DNA from: Nocardioides seonyuensis
GTDB taxonomy: Bacteria > Actinomycetota > Actinomycetes > Propionibacteriales > Nocardioidaceae
Direction of reading: 5' to 3'
DNA length: 64,000 bases
NCBI RefSeq assembly: GCF_004683965.1
Contig: NZ_CP038436.1
Span: forward strand, 1,736,001 to 1,800,000
The notes beneath the pieces are model-generated. The model saw nothing but the letters and a program-made list of their open reading frames with translations. It was not told the DNA's origin and ran no database searches. Shown in pieces: positions 1-7,419 of this stretch (positions are counted from its first letter, which is position 1; the number at the start of each line of letters is the position of its first letter). A program made the position numbers and the translations under genes.

Positions 1-68
1 AGCGTCGTCGCCAGGTCGTCAGGGTCGATGCCGCCCGAGGACTCGGGGAGGGGATCGGTCTGGCTCAC
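1..68 (-). CDS. Possible 5' end of a gene running off the left edge
   Basis: From a GTG at 68 the minus strand reads V-S-Q-T-D-P-L-P-E-S-S-G-G-I-D-P-D-D-L-A-T-T without a stop to the window edge. There is no good Shine-Dalgarno sequence in front. It lies downstream of the response regulator on the same strand, so a partner sensor kinase would be a natural neighbour, but 22 residues are too few to assign any family. It may not be a gene. Confidence 0.3.
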   Translation of the reverse strand, partial: MSQTDPLPESSGGIDPDDLATT

Positions 69-130
69 CGGAGAAGAGTAGGTCGGGCTGGGAGTAGTCA
101 CCGCATCGTTCAGCCCGGCCAGAAGGGCGA

Positions 131-181
131 GTGGGCAGTCGGAGCTGGATCTGGCGTCTCGGGACGCCGCCAACTGCCCAC
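131..181. terminator. Nested hairpin after the response-regulator gene
   Basis: Perfect 9-bp outer arms (131-139 and 173-181, GTGGGCAGT/ACTGCCCAC) enclose a 6-bp inner stem with a 4-nt loop (153-158 and 163-168). It begins about 20 bp beyond the stop codon of the minus-strand response regulator. There is no T-tract, as is usual for GC-rich actinobacterial terminators. The role is inferred from position. Confidence 0.5.
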
Positions 182-202
182 TGCTTCGCAGGCGTGCGGC
201 CC

Positions 203-1015
203 TCAGGGCCTGAACTGCTCCTTCGCCCAGTCGAGCCGGGCGGTGGGGGAGGCGCCGCCGGAGGGGCGGGACCCGTTGGAGTCACCGGCGTAGTCGAGGC
301 GGTAGCCGATGCTGCGGACGGTGTGGATCCAGGTGACCGGGTCGTGCTTGCGCAGCTTGGCGCGCAGGTTCGCCACGTGCACGTCGACGAGGTGCTGGTC
401 GTGGGCGAGCTCGCTGCTCCAGATGGAGCGGACCATCTCCTCGCGGGTGCAGACGCGGCCGAGGTTGCGCGCCAGCAGCTCGAGGACGTCGTACTCGATG
501 CGGGTCAGGTCGACGACGTTGCCGGCGATCTCGACCTCGCGGCGCTCGGGGTGGACCACCAGACCCGCACCGCACGCGATGAACGACCGGGTCTCGGGCG
601 AGGCGCCCGGAGAGTCGGCGGAGCCGGCGGCGGAGGTCTCGACGCCGGTGCGCGGACGGCGGAACAGCGCGGCCACGCGGGCCCGCAGCTCGCGGGGCGA
701 GAAGGGCTTGAGCATGTAGTCGTCGGCGCCGACCTCGAGGCCGATGAGGCGGTCGATCTCGTCGGCCCGCGCGGAGACGATCATGATGTAGCAGTCGCTC
801 TGCTCGCGGATGCGGCGAGCGACCTCGATGCCGTCCATCTGCGGGAGCGTCAGGTCGAGGGTGACCAGGTCGGGCTCGTTGGCCTGGCACGCGCTGATGG
901 CGCTGCGTCCGTCACGCGCGATGTCGACCTTGAAACCTGCTGCCTGCAGCGTCTCCACGAGCACGCTGGAGATGTCTGCGTCGTCCTCGACGACGAGCGC
1001 TCGCGAACTGTCCAT
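203..1015 (-). CDS. OmpR/PhoB-family DNA-binding response regulator
   Basis: A 270-residue two-component response regulator, expected to act in the cytoplasm as a phosphorylation-dependent transcription factor. The receiver domain covers about residues 4-118, with the acidic pair D11/D12, the phospho-acceptor D54 (in TLDLTLP), S81 and K103 (LKPF). A linker of about 30 residues rich in Ala/Ser/Gly leads to a winged-helix Trans_reg_C domain (about 150-245) with the typical VDVHVANLRAKLRK and IGYRLDY segments. The ATG at 1015 is followed directly by the receiver beta-1 strand, so the start is secure. No histidine kinase is visible beside it in the window; it could lie beyond the left edge. The target genes cannot be read from the sequence. 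Confidence 0.93.
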   Translation of the reverse strand: MDSSRALVVEDDADISSVLVETLQAAGFKVDIARDGRSAISACQANEPDLVTLDLTLPQMDGIEVARRIREQSDCYIMIVSARADEIDRLIGLEVGADDYMLKPFSPRELRARVAALFRRPRTGVETSAAGSADSPGASPETRSFIACGAGLVVHPERREVEIAGNVVDLTRIEYDVLELLARNLGRVCTREEMVRSIWSSELAHDQHLVDVHVANLRAKLRKHDPVTWIHTVRSIGYRLDYAGDSNGSRPSGGASPTARLDWAKEQFRP

Positions 1016-1113
1016 GTCCCAACCCCACGTTTCTCCCCCTGTCGGAGCCCCCCGGCTCCGGCGACGCCCTCGCGGAACGTTGTGCAGATCTTAGGCGTAC
1101 CCATAATTTTCCG

Positions 1114-1143
1114 ACCAGTACTCCACAACCTGGGAGTGCTGGT
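1114..1143 (-). terminator. Hairpin immediately after the GNAT gene
   Basis: Arms 1114-1124 and 1133-1143 pair over 11 bp with one G-U pair and an 8-nt loop. The hairpin touches the TAG stop (1144-1146) of the minus-strand acetyltransferase and is followed, in that direction, by an unusually AT-rich run (GGAAAATTATGG). It is a good candidate terminator that separates the acetyltransferase from the response regulator. Confidence 0.6.
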
Positions 1144-2064
1144 CTAGACAGGTTGTCCGAGATTCACCGCGCGGTTCACCCAGACGGACGTCGTGACCAT
1201 GCCGACCTTCTCGTAGAGACCGAGCGCTCCCGTGCGGGAGTCGGTGGCGAGCTCGGAGACCACGGCACCCGCGGCGCGTGCTGCTGCGAAGGAGTCGACG
1301 AGCAGGGCCTGGGCCAGCCCCTGGTTGCGCTGGTCCCTGCGGGTCGCCAACCGCGAGACGTAGCCGACCCGACCCGCCCCTGCGTCCTCGCCCAGGAGCA
1401 CGACCGCAGCAGCGACGACGTCGTCGCCGGGACCGGTCACCACGCGCAGGTTCCACGGCTCGAACCCCGGGCGCTGGAGAACCGACGCGCGGAAGTCCTC
1501 GAACGACTCACGCTCCCGCACCGACCACTCCAGGAACGCGTCCTCGACGACCGCATGGGCCTCGGCCTGCTGCGACTCGGTCGCCGTGCCGACGGCGTAC
1601 CCGGGCGGCAGGCGTCGCTCAGGAACGTCGACGCCGGCGGGGAGCTGCAGCAGCCAGCTGGTCCACCGCACGTGGTAGCCGAGGCCCTCGAGCAGCCTGT
1701 CGCCGGCCGACCCCTGCGGCACGGGCATGCCCACCACGGTCGAGCCGACCTCACGGCCCTTGGCTCGCAGCCAGGCGGCCAGCCACGTGCCGATGCCGCG
1801 TCCGCGCCACTGCGGATGCACGGCGGCGTCGGCACGGTCGGCGCCCATCAGCTCGGCGTAGGCGACGATCCGATCACCCTCGAGGACGCACACCGAGCGG
1901 GCGGCCAGGTCATGGCTGGGCCGCGTCCAGTCGGCGACCAGGTCGGCCTCCTCGACCTGCGGGACCCCGATGTCGTACCTCTCCTGGGCGGCGATGATGG
2001 CGTGGACGGCAGGCGCGTCCTCCAGCCGGACGGGGCGGGTGGCGAGACCCGGTGGCAGCTCCAT
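1144..2064 (-). CDS. Tandem-GNAT N-acetyltransferase
   Basis: A protein of 306 residues made of two GNAT acetyltransferase folds. The N-terminal half carries an acetyl-CoA-binding motif A of the R-G-R-G-I-G type (in HPQWRGRGIGTW). The C-terminal half has a weaker version, R-N-Q-G-L-A. Two fused GNAT domains of this total length occur in mycothiol synthase MshD and in several uncharacterised actinobacterial acetyltransferases; I see nothing that specifically identifies MshD, so the acyl acceptor is unknown. The start chosen is the ATG at 2064 (MELPPGLATRPVRLED); a longer upstream reading is Arg-rich and unlike the family. The gene is divergent from the helicase, with about 115 bp between starts. 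Confidence 0.8.
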   Translation of the reverse strand: MELPPGLATRPVRLEDAPAVHAIIAAQERYDIGVPQVEEADLVADWTRPSHDLAARSVCVLEGDRIVAYAELMGADRADAAVHPQWRGRGIGTWLAAWLRAKGREVGSTVVGMPVPQGSAGDRLLEGLGYHVRWTSWLLQLPAGVDVPERRLPPGYAVGTATESQQAEAHAVVEDAFLEWSVRERESFEDFRASVLQRPGFEPWNLRVVTGPGDDVVAAAVVLLGEDAGAGRVGYVSRLATRRDQRNQGLAQALLVDSFAAARAAGAVVSELATDSRTGALGLYEKVGMVTTSVWVNRAVNLGQPV

Positions 2065-2167
2065 GTCCCGGAGTCTGCCGAGGTGGAGGTCGGCTGTCGC
2101 GGGAGTTTCCGCCGGTGGTGACCAACGTCGCCGCAGCGTGGAATCCCCACGCCGCCTCCGCGCCATC

Positions 2168-2173
2168 TACCGT
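2168..2173 (+). promoter_or_regulatory. Leaderless-type -10 box (TACCGT) of the helicase gene
   Basis: TACCGT fits the actinobacterial SigA -10 pattern TANNNT and is separated from the GTG start at 2180 by exactly 6 nt, so transcription would begin at or next to the start codon. No Shine-Dalgarno sequence precedes the GTG. Confidence 0.55.
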
Positions 2174-2179
2174 GGTGGC

Positions 2180-3910
2180 GTGAGCGACACGACTTCCCCG
2201 CACGAGCAGGTCCAGGGCTTCGACGAGCTGGGGCTCGACCCTGCGGTCCTGAAGGCCCTCTCAGACGTCGGCTACGAGTCGCCCTCGGCCATCCAGGCGC
2301 AGACGATCCCGCCGTTGCTCGAGGGCCGCCACGTCGTCGGCCTCGCCCAGACCGGCACCGGGAAGACCGCCGCGTTCGCCCTGCCGATCCTCTCCCAGCT
2401 CGACCTGTCCCAGAAGACGCCGCAGGCGCTGGTGCTCGCCCCGACCCGCGAGCTCGCGCTGCAGGTCTCCGAGGCGTTCGAGAAGTACGCCGCCCACCTC
2501 AAGGGCGTCCGCGTGCTGCCGATCTACGGCGGCCAGGGGTACGGCGTGCAGCTGTCGGCCCTGCGCCGCGGCGTGCACGTGGTCGTCGGCACCCCCGGCC
2601 GCATCATGGACCACCTCGAGAAGGGCACGCTCGACCTCTCGGAGCTGCGCTTCCTCGTGCTCGACGAGGCCGACGAGATGCTCAAGATGGGCTTCGCCGA
2701 GGACGTCGAGACGATCCTCGCCGACACCCCCGACACCAAGCACGTGGCGCTCTTCTCGGCCACCATGCCGCCCCAGATCCGACGCATCTCGAAGAAGTAC
2801 CTCCACGACCCCGTCGAGATCACCGTCAAGAACAAGACGTCGACGGTCTCCTCCATCACCCAGCGCTACCTGATCGTGTCCTACCCGCAGAAGGTCGACG
2901 CGCTGACCCGCATCCTCGAGGTCGAGAACTTCGAGGGGATGATCGTCTTCGTCCGGACCAAGAACGAGACCGAGACGCTGGCCGAGAAGCTCCGTGCCCG
3001 CGGCTACTCCGCGATGGCCATCAACGGCGACGTCGCGCAGGTGCAGCGCGAGCGCACCATCAACCAGCTCAAGTCGGGCAAGCTCGACATCCTCGTCGCC
3101 ACCGACGTCGCCGCCCGTGGCCTCGACGTCGAGCGGATCAGCCACGTCGTCAACTACGACATCCCCACCGACACCGAGTCCTACGTCCACCGCATCGGCC
3201 GCACCGGTCGAGCGGGCCGCACGGGTGACTCGATCGCCTTCGTCACCCCGCGCGAGCGCCACCTGCTGCGGGCCATCGAGAAGGCCACCCGCCAGCCGCT
3301 GACCCAGATGCAGCTGCCCACCGTCGACGACGTCAACGCCACCCGCCTGACGCGCTTCGACGACCAGATCACGCAGGCGCTGACCCAGCCCGAGCGCATC
3401 GACTTCTTCCGCGACGTCGTCTCCCACTACGTCAGCGAGCACGACGTGTCCGAGGTCGACGTCGCCGCCGCCCTGGCGGCCGTCATGCACGGCGAGCAGC
3501 CGCTGCTGCTCGAGCCGGAGCCCGAGCGGTCCACCCGCAGCTTCGACGACCGGCCCACCCACGGCGGGAAGGCCCAGCGCGAGCGCGCCCCCCGCACCGG
3601 ACGCACCGACGTGCAGATGGCGACCTACCGCATCGCGGTCGGCAAGCGCCACAAGGTCGAGCCGCGCCAGATCGTGGGCGCGCTGGCCAACGAGGGCGGT
3701 CTCTCGCGCGGCGACTTCGGCTACATCTCCATCAAGCCCGACTTCTCCCTGGTCGAGCTCCCGGCCGACCTGCCGTCCGGCACGCTCGACCGGCTCGCCG
3801 GCACGCGCATCTCGGGCAAGCTGATCGAGATCCGTCCCGACGCCGGCCCGCCGCAGCGTCGTACCCACTCCGGTGGCGAGCGCGCACGGAAGCCCCGCCA
3901 CAAGGACTGA
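2180..3910 (+). CDS. deaD: DEAD-box ATP-dependent RNA helicase
   Basis: A 576-residue RNA helicase of the DeaD/CsdA type, expected to unwind structured RNA in ribosome assembly or RNA decay. The motifs appear in order: Q-motif (FDELGL...PSAIQAQTIP), motif I AQTGTGKT with K62, Ia PTRELALQ, Ib TPGR, II DEAD, III SAT, V ATDVAARGLD and VI HRIGRTGRAGR. After a charged linker the C-terminal part, about residues 475-550, matches the DbpA/CsdA RNA-binding domain (RIAVGKRHKV...GDFGYISI), and the tail is basic. The GTG at 2180 is chosen because the family begins here and a TANNNT box lies 6 nt upstream; an in-frame extension to 1970 is an artefact antisense to the GNAT gene. Confidence 0.95.
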   Translation: MSDTTSPHEQVQGFDELGLDPAVLKALSDVGYESPSAIQAQTIPPLLEGRHVVGLAQTGTGKTAAFALPILSQLDLSQKTPQALVLAPTRELALQVSEAFEKYAAHLKGVRVLPIYGGQGYGVQLSALRRGVHVVVGTPGRIMDHLEKGTLDLSELRFLVLDEADEMLKMGFAEDVETILADTPDTKHVALFSATMPPQIRRISKKYLHDPVEITVKNKTSTVSSITQRYLIVSYPQKVDALTRILEVENFEGMIVFVRTKNETETLAEKLRARGYSAMAINGDVAQVQRERTINQLKSGKLDILVATDVAARGLDVERISHVVNYDIPTDTESYVHRIGRTGRAGRTGDSIAFVTPRERHLLRAIEKATRQPLTQMQLPTVDDVNATRLTRFDDQITQALTQPERIDFFRDVVSHYVSEHDVSEVDVAAALAAVMHGEQPLLLEPEPERSTRSFDDRPTHGGKAQRERAPRTGRTDVQMATYRIAVGKRHKVEPRQIVGALANEGGLSRGDFGYISIKPDFSLVELPADLPSGTLDRLAGTRISGKLIEIRPDAGPPQRRTHSGGERARKPRHKD

Positions 3911-3916
3911 TCGCCC

Positions 3917-4129
3917 AGTCGGCGCCAACATCACGCCGAGTCGGCGTGAAATTGCGCCGAGCCGGCGCAAAGGTGCCGCTGAGTCGGCGCCAAATTGCAC
4001 CGAGCCGGCGCATCCGCCACGGGGGGTCACGGATGCGCCGACTCGATGGTTGGCTGGCGCCGACTGAGGGAGGGACTGGCGCCAGCTCGAGGCGAAGTCA
4101 GCGCCGACTCGGGGGAGGTTGGCGCCGAC
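3917..4129. repeat. Palindromic array of ten ~22-bp GTCGGCG repeats
   Basis: Five forward copies of a G(T/C)CGGCG core start at 3918, 3940, 3961, 3983 and 4004 (spacing 22, 21, 22, 21). Five reverse-complement copies (CGCC(G/A)(A/G)C) start at 4036, 4058, 4080, 4102 and 4123 (spacing 22, 22, 22, 21). The two halves mirror each other about position 4023 to within 1-2 bp. The cores are usually preceded by CCGA/CTGA and followed by GCCAAATTG-like sequence. The array fills the whole gap between the convergent helicase and YceI genes. The same unit recurs at 15027-15076. Confidence 0.9.
4001..4045. terminator. Central stem of the palindromic array, likely bidirectional terminator
   Basis: Bases 4001-4016 and 4030-4045 are inverted copies over 16 bp with one mismatch, including a perfect 10-bp core (GGCGCATCCG/CGGATGCGCC at 4007-4016 and 4030-4039) and a 13-nt G-rich loop. 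Placement between two convergent genes fits a terminator that works in both directions. Confidence 0.6.
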
Positions 4130-4143
4130 TCGCGGTCAGGGGG

Positions 4144-4710
4144 TCAGGCGCTCTTGATCGCGGAGACGTCGAACTCGAGCTTGATCTTCTCGGAGACGAG
4201 CACGCCGCCGGTCTCGAGAGCAGCGTTCCAGGTCAGGCCCCAGTCCTTGCGGTTCACGGTGACGTCGCCCTCGAAGCCGACGCGGACGTTGCCGAAGGGG
4301 TCCTGGGCCGAGCCGGTCTGCTCGAGCTCGATCGTGAGGGGCTTGGTGACGTCCTTGATGGTGAGGTCGCCGGTGAGCTTCCAGTCGTCACCGTCGCGCT
4401 CGACGTTCGTGCCGACGAACTTGATGGTCGGGTACTTCTCGACGTCGAAGAAGTCAGCCGACTTGAGGTGGCCGTCGCGGTCGGCGCTGCCGGTGTCGAT
4501 GCTGGCGACGTCGAGGATGACCTCGACGCTCGAGGCCGACGGGTTGGCGGTGTCGACGTGGGCCTTGCCCTCGAAGTCCTTGAACTGGCCGCGGACCTTG
4601 GTCACCATCGCGTGGCGGGCCACGAAGCCGAAGCGTGAGTGGGAGGCGTCGATGGCGTAGTCGCCGGCGATGTCGGAGAGAAGGGTGGTGGGGGTGTCGA
4701 ACTCGCTCAT
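4144..4710 (-). CDS. YceI-family lipid-binding-type protein
   Basis: A 188-residue protein with the complete YceI lipocalin-like barrel: an N-terminal DYAIDASHSRFGFVARHAMV strand pair, the middle KSADFFDVEKYPTIKF segment and a TKPLTIELE strand. Family members bind polyisoprenoid or other amphipathic ligands; in actinobacteria they are often cytoplasmic and linked to stress operons. No signal peptide is present. The start at 4710 is supported by AGGAG 7 nt upstream. A motif shared with the carboxylesterase gene at 58987 lies about 25-40 bp upstream (4734-4749), hinting at common control. The gene is convergent with the helicase across the repeat array. Confidence 0.93.
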   Translation of the reverse strand: MSEFDTPTTLLSDIAGDYAIDASHSRFGFVARHAMVTKVRGQFKDFEGKAHVDTANPSASSVEVILDVASIDTGSADRDGHLKSADFFDVEKYPTIKFVGTNVERDGDDWKLTGDLTIKDVTKPLTIELEQTGSAQDPFGNVRVGFEGDVTVNRKDWGLTWNAALETGGVLVSEKIKLEFDVSAIKSA

Positions 4711-4733
4711 GTGAACTCCTGGTCAGTCAGTTG

Positions 4734-4749
4734 GGTGAAGATTCAACTA
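4734..4749. promoter_or_regulatory. Putative operator shared with the esterase promoter
   Basis: GGTGAAGATTCAACTA lies upstream of the YceI start and matches GGTTAAGCCTTCAACTA at 58955-58971 upstream of the carboxylesterase gene, allowing a 1-nt gap. TGAA/TTCA arms give partial dyad symmetry. The shape would suit a MarR-type regulator, but no such gene lies in the window. Confidence 0.4.
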
Positions 4750-4811
4750 CTGTAACGAGGGTCCTCGCCCAGACATTCCCGAGGGGGAGAAAAAAGATCG
4801 CAGAAGTCCGA

Positions 4812-4843
4812 GGCCCCTTGCTGCATGGGGTCAGCAAGGGGCC
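4812..4843 (-). terminator. Strong terminator hairpin downstream of the pirin gene
   Basis: A perfect 12-bp stem (4812-4823 with 4832-4843, GGCCCCTTGCTG/CAGCAAGGGGCC) has an 8-nt loop. Read on the minus strand it lies about 80 bp after the pirin stop codon and is followed some 15 nt later by a run of six T. It would isolate the TetR-pirin transcript from yceI. Confidence 0.75.
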
Positions 4844-4922
4844 GAGGCAAACCTTCGCATGAGGCCGCCGACCTGTCCGCGGATCGATGGAAAACTTGGA
4901 AGAACCGGACGAAATCACCCGG

Positions 4923-5603
4923 TCAACGAGGCAAGCACCACACCAGCAGCTCGCTGGGCCCGTTGGCCGAGACCTCGCGCGCGGAGTCGTCGGAGAGGCG
5001 CGCCGCATCGCCGGCGGACAGGTCGAGGCCACCCACACGGGCACTGCCCGTGGCCGCGAAGACGTGCAGCAGCGGTGCCTCCGGCAGGGCGACGGCCTGA
5101 CCCGCGGCGAGCCGGGCGACGAGCAGCCGCGCGCCGGTGACACGGATCGGGAGGGCGGACCCGCCGACCACCTCGACCAGGCCGTCGGCGCCCGCCGGCG
5201 CCTCCCCGAGCGAGTATGACGTCGTACCTCCCGGCCCGTCGGGCCGAAGCCAGGCCTGGACGAACCGGCAGCGCCCCGAGGCCGCGTCGGCGATCTCGGA
5301 GTGGCGTACGCCGCTGCCGGCCGAGAGCAGCTGCGCCTGCCCGGCCTGCACGACGGACCGCGCGCCGTCGGAGGAGGTGTGGACGAGCGCCCCCTCGAGC
5401 ACCCACGTGACGATCTCCAGGTGGGAGTGGGGGTGGTCGGGGTAGCCGGCGCCGGGATCCAGCTCGTCGTCGTTGTGGCAGACCATCGGCCCGAAGCCGA
5501 GGTTGGCCGGGTCGTGGTGGGGCCCGAAGGAGAAGGAGTGCCGTGTCGTGCGGCCCGGCGCGGTGGTGGTGGCGCGGGCGGCCCCGCGGTGCAGAGCGTT
5601 CAC
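4923..5603 (-). CDS. Pirin-family cupin protein
   Basis: A 226-residue pirin-like bicupin. The N-terminal signature TTRHSFSFG, the metal-binding cupin motif HPHSHLEIVTWVLEG and the downstream SGVRHSE segment are all present; the His residues would hold a metal ion in the cytoplasm. Some pirins have quercetinase-like oxygenase activity, others are regulatory or redox sensors; which applies here cannot be told. The start is taken as the GTG at 5603, which overlaps the TetR stop codon by 4 bp (GTGA). The longer open frame reaching 5918 is antisense-type Arg/Ala-rich sequence inside the TetR gene. Coupling to TetR, and the divergent monooxygenase/glucosidase operon, suggest a role in handling a flavonoid- or quinone-like compound (inference). 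Confidence 0.88.
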   Translation of the reverse strand: MNALHRGAARATTTAPGRTTRHSFSFGPHHDPANLGFGPMVCHNDDELDPGAGYPDHPHSHLEIVTWVLEGALVHTSSDGARSVVQAGQAQLLSAGSGVRHSEIADAASGRCRFVQAWLRPDGPGGTTSYSLGEAPAGADGLVEVVGGSALPIRVTGARLLVARLAAGQAVALPEAPLLHVFAATGSARVGGLDLSAGDAARLSDDSAREVSANGPSELLVWCLPR

Positions 5604-6196
5604 GGCGTGGCGCCCCGGGGCAGATCGAGCGCCCCTGCGAGGAGGCGGCGCGAGACGCCGAGCAGCTCGCCTCGGTCGACGGGGAGCGCGGCGTTGGCGC
5701 CGGCCAGCCGGTCGAACAGGATGCCGTCGAGGGCCGCGACCAGCCACCCGGCGCTGTCGACCGCGTCCTCGACGCCGAGCCCTGCGAGCACGTCGGCGAC
5801 GCGGGCCCGCACTGCCGTGCCGCCACGGTGCAGGACCGCGGCGACCTCGGGCCGCCGCAGCGCCTCGAGGGAGAGCTCGTAGCGGGCGAGGTGTCGTTCG
5901 CGGCCGCTCGTCAGCCACTTCTCGAGGAGCCCGGCCAGCGCCGCGACCATCCCGTCGGCATCGTCGGCGGTGAGCAGGGGTGCCATGACGTCCAGGTCGT
6001 CGTGGTCCTGGGCGACGAGGTCGTCGAGGCAGGCACTGAGGAGGGCGGCCCGCGTGCGGAAGTAGTAGGAGGTAGACCCCGCTGGGACGCCGGCGGCGGA
6101 GTCGACCGCTCGATGGGTCAGGCCGCGCCCTCCCTCGGTGGCGAGCACGTGCAGTGCCGTGCGCGCGATGTGGGTGCGACGGTCGGGCTGCTCCAT
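5600..6196 (-). CDS. TetR-family transcriptional regulator
   Basis: A 198-residue TetR repressor. The N-terminal helix-turn-helix domain spans about residues 8-52 (ARTALHVLATEGGRGLTHRAV...GSTSYYFRTRAALL), and the rest is an all-helical ligand-binding domain. The ATG at 6196 is preceded at exactly 6 nt by TAGAGT, so the transcript is probably leaderless and its -10 box overlaps the operator at 6204-6219. Autoregulation and repression of the divergent operon beginning at 6256 are therefore likely. It is translationally coupled to the downstream pirin gene. The inducer is unknown. Confidence 0.93.
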   Translation of the reverse strand: MEQPDRRTHIARTALHVLATEGGRGLTHRAVDSAAGVPAGSTSYYFRTRAALLSACLDDLVAQDHDDLDVMAPLLTADDADGMVAALAGLLEKWLTSGRERHLARYELSLEALRRPEVAAVLHRGGTAVRARVADVLAGLGVEDAVDSAGWLVAALDGILFDRLAGANAALPVDRGELLGVSRRLLAGALDLPRGATP

Positions 6197-6202
6197 CCGG
6201 CC

Positions 6203-6208
6203 ACTCTA
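6203..6208 (-). promoter_or_regulatory. Leaderless-type -10 box (TAGAGT) of the TetR gene
   Basis: On the minus strand TAGAGT lies 6 nt before the ATG at 6196 and falls inside the left arm of the first operator palindrome, so repressor binding would block its own promoter. Confidence 0.5.
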
Positions 6209-6219
6209 CCGGCGTAGAG
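6204..6219. promoter_or_regulatory. TetR-type operator, copy 1
   Basis: CTCTAC-CGGC-GTAGAG is a perfect palindrome that extends to 9-bp arms (6201-6222, CCACTCTAC/GTAGAGTGG). It lies in the 59-bp gap between the divergent TetR and monooxygenase genes. Confidence 0.75.
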
Positions 6220-6231
6220 TGGCGCGGTAGG

Positions 6232-6247
6232 CTCTACACCTGTAGTG
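6232..6247. promoter_or_regulatory. TetR-type operator, copy 2
   Basis: CTCTAC-ACCT-GTAGTG repeats the first palindrome with one changed base, 28 bp away centre to centre. It overlaps a possible -10 box TAGTGT (6243-6248) 7 nt before the monooxygenase ATG. Confidence 0.7.
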
Positions 6248-6255
6248 TCCGGCGC

Positions 6256-7419
6256 ATGGACCCGCTCACGAGACGCCCCGCCACCGTCGTGGGGGGCGGT
6301 ATCGGCGGCCTCGCCACCGCCCTGGCCCTTCAGCGAACGGGGTGGGAGGTGACGGTGCGCGAGCGCCGGACGTCGCTGGATCGCGGTGGGGCCGGGCTGG
6401 TCCTGTGGCCCAACGCGCTGCGTTGCCTCGATCTCCTGGGCGTGGGGGACGCCGTGCGGCAGGCCGGCACGGCCCTGGACGGCGTGGCGATCCGACGGCC
6501 CGACGGACGCCCGGTCTCCAGCCTCGTGACCGAGCCCGGCGCCCGGCGTCCGCTGGCGATCCTGCGAGCCGACCTGGTCGACGCCCTGGCCGGCGCTCTC
6601 GAGCCGAGCGTGCTGACCCTCGACGCGACCGTGAGCGACATCGAGTCGCTGCCGGGCGACCTCGTCGTCGGGGCGGACGGCCTCCGCTCGACCGTGCGAC
6701 GCGCGCTGGGCGTCGCGGTCGAGCCGGCGAGCCGTGGCTACACGGTGTGGCGTGCCGTCGTGCCCCCGGGCGTCGGTCCCCTCGCGGACCCTCGTGAGCT
6801 CTGCGAGACCTGGGGCGCGGGCGTCCGCGTGGGGACGGTGCCGCTCGGCGGGCGAGGCACTTATCTCTATGCGTCGGCGCCCCTGTCCGCCGCCGGTCCC
6901 GCCCGGACCGCTGAGACGGAGCTGGCCTGGCTCCGGCGTCGCTTCGCCGACTGGCACGCACCCGTCCCCGCCCTGCTGCGGGCGATCGAGCCCTCGACGC
7001 TCCTGCGCCACGACGTCGCGGACCTGCCGCCGGGGCGCGTGCCCCTGCACCGGGGCAGGTACTCACTCGTCGGCGATGCCGGCCACGCGATGGAGCCGAA
7101 CCTCGGACAGGGGGCCGGACTCGCCCTGGAGGACGCGGTCGTGCTGGCCCACGCCCTGACCGTCGAGCCCAGCGTGGCCGGCGCCCTGTCGACGTACGAC
7201 GACCACCGGGCGCCCCGGGTCGCCTCGCTGGCGCGCCAGTCCCGGCGCATCGGCCAGCTGTCGCGGCTCACGCAGCCCCACCTGGTCGCCCTGCGGGACG
7301 CGGCGATGCGGATGACTCCCGACCGGGCGACCCGACGAGCCTCCGCCGCCGCCCATGACTGGCGGCCGCCGGCCACCCCGCACGTCCACACCCACCCCAC
7401 AGCACAGGAGCCCGCATGA
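6256..7419 (+). CDS. FAD-dependent monooxygenase (aromatic hydroxylase type)
   Basis: A 387-residue group A flavoprotein monooxygenase, expected to hydroxylate an aromatic or polyketide-like substrate with NAD(P)H and oxygen. The Rossmann motif GGGIGG is at residues 13-18, the DG motif (VVGADGLRSTVRR) near 141, and the FAD ribityl-binding GD motif (LVGDAGHAMEPNLGQGAG) near 271. The ATG at 6256 is chosen over longer readings because it starts just before the FAD-binding strand and follows the operator region. The stop overlaps the next gene (ATGA, 7416-7419), so this gene, the membrane protein and the glucosidase form one coupled operon under the TetR operators. Confidence 0.92.
   Translation: MDPLTRRPATVVGGGIGGLATALALQRTGWEVTVRERRTSLDRGGAGLVLWPNALRCLDLLGVGDAVRQAGTALDGVAIRRPDGRPVSSLVTEPGARRPLAILRADLVDALAGALEPSVLTLDATVSDIESLPGDLVVGADGLRSTVRRALGVAVEPASRGYTVWRAVVPPGVGPLADPRELCETWGAGVRVGTVPLGGRGTYLYASAPLSAAGPARTAETELAWLRRRFADWHAPVPALLRAIEPSTLLRHDVADLPPGRVPLHRGRYSLVGDAGHAMEPNLGQGAGLALEDAVVLAHALTVEPSVAGALSTYDDHRAPRVASLARQSRRIGQLSRLTQPHLVALRDAAMRMTPDRATRRASAAAHDWRPPATPHVHTHPTAQEPA

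Noticed and set aside
131-1147. A 338-codon open frame on the plus strand
   Set aside because: It is opposite the response regulator, whose receiver and DNA-binding domains are complete.
4923-5918. A long N-terminal extension of the pirin protein
   Set aside because: It lies inside the TetR gene in another frame, is Arg/Ala-rich and unlike any pirin; the GTG at 5603 fits the family.
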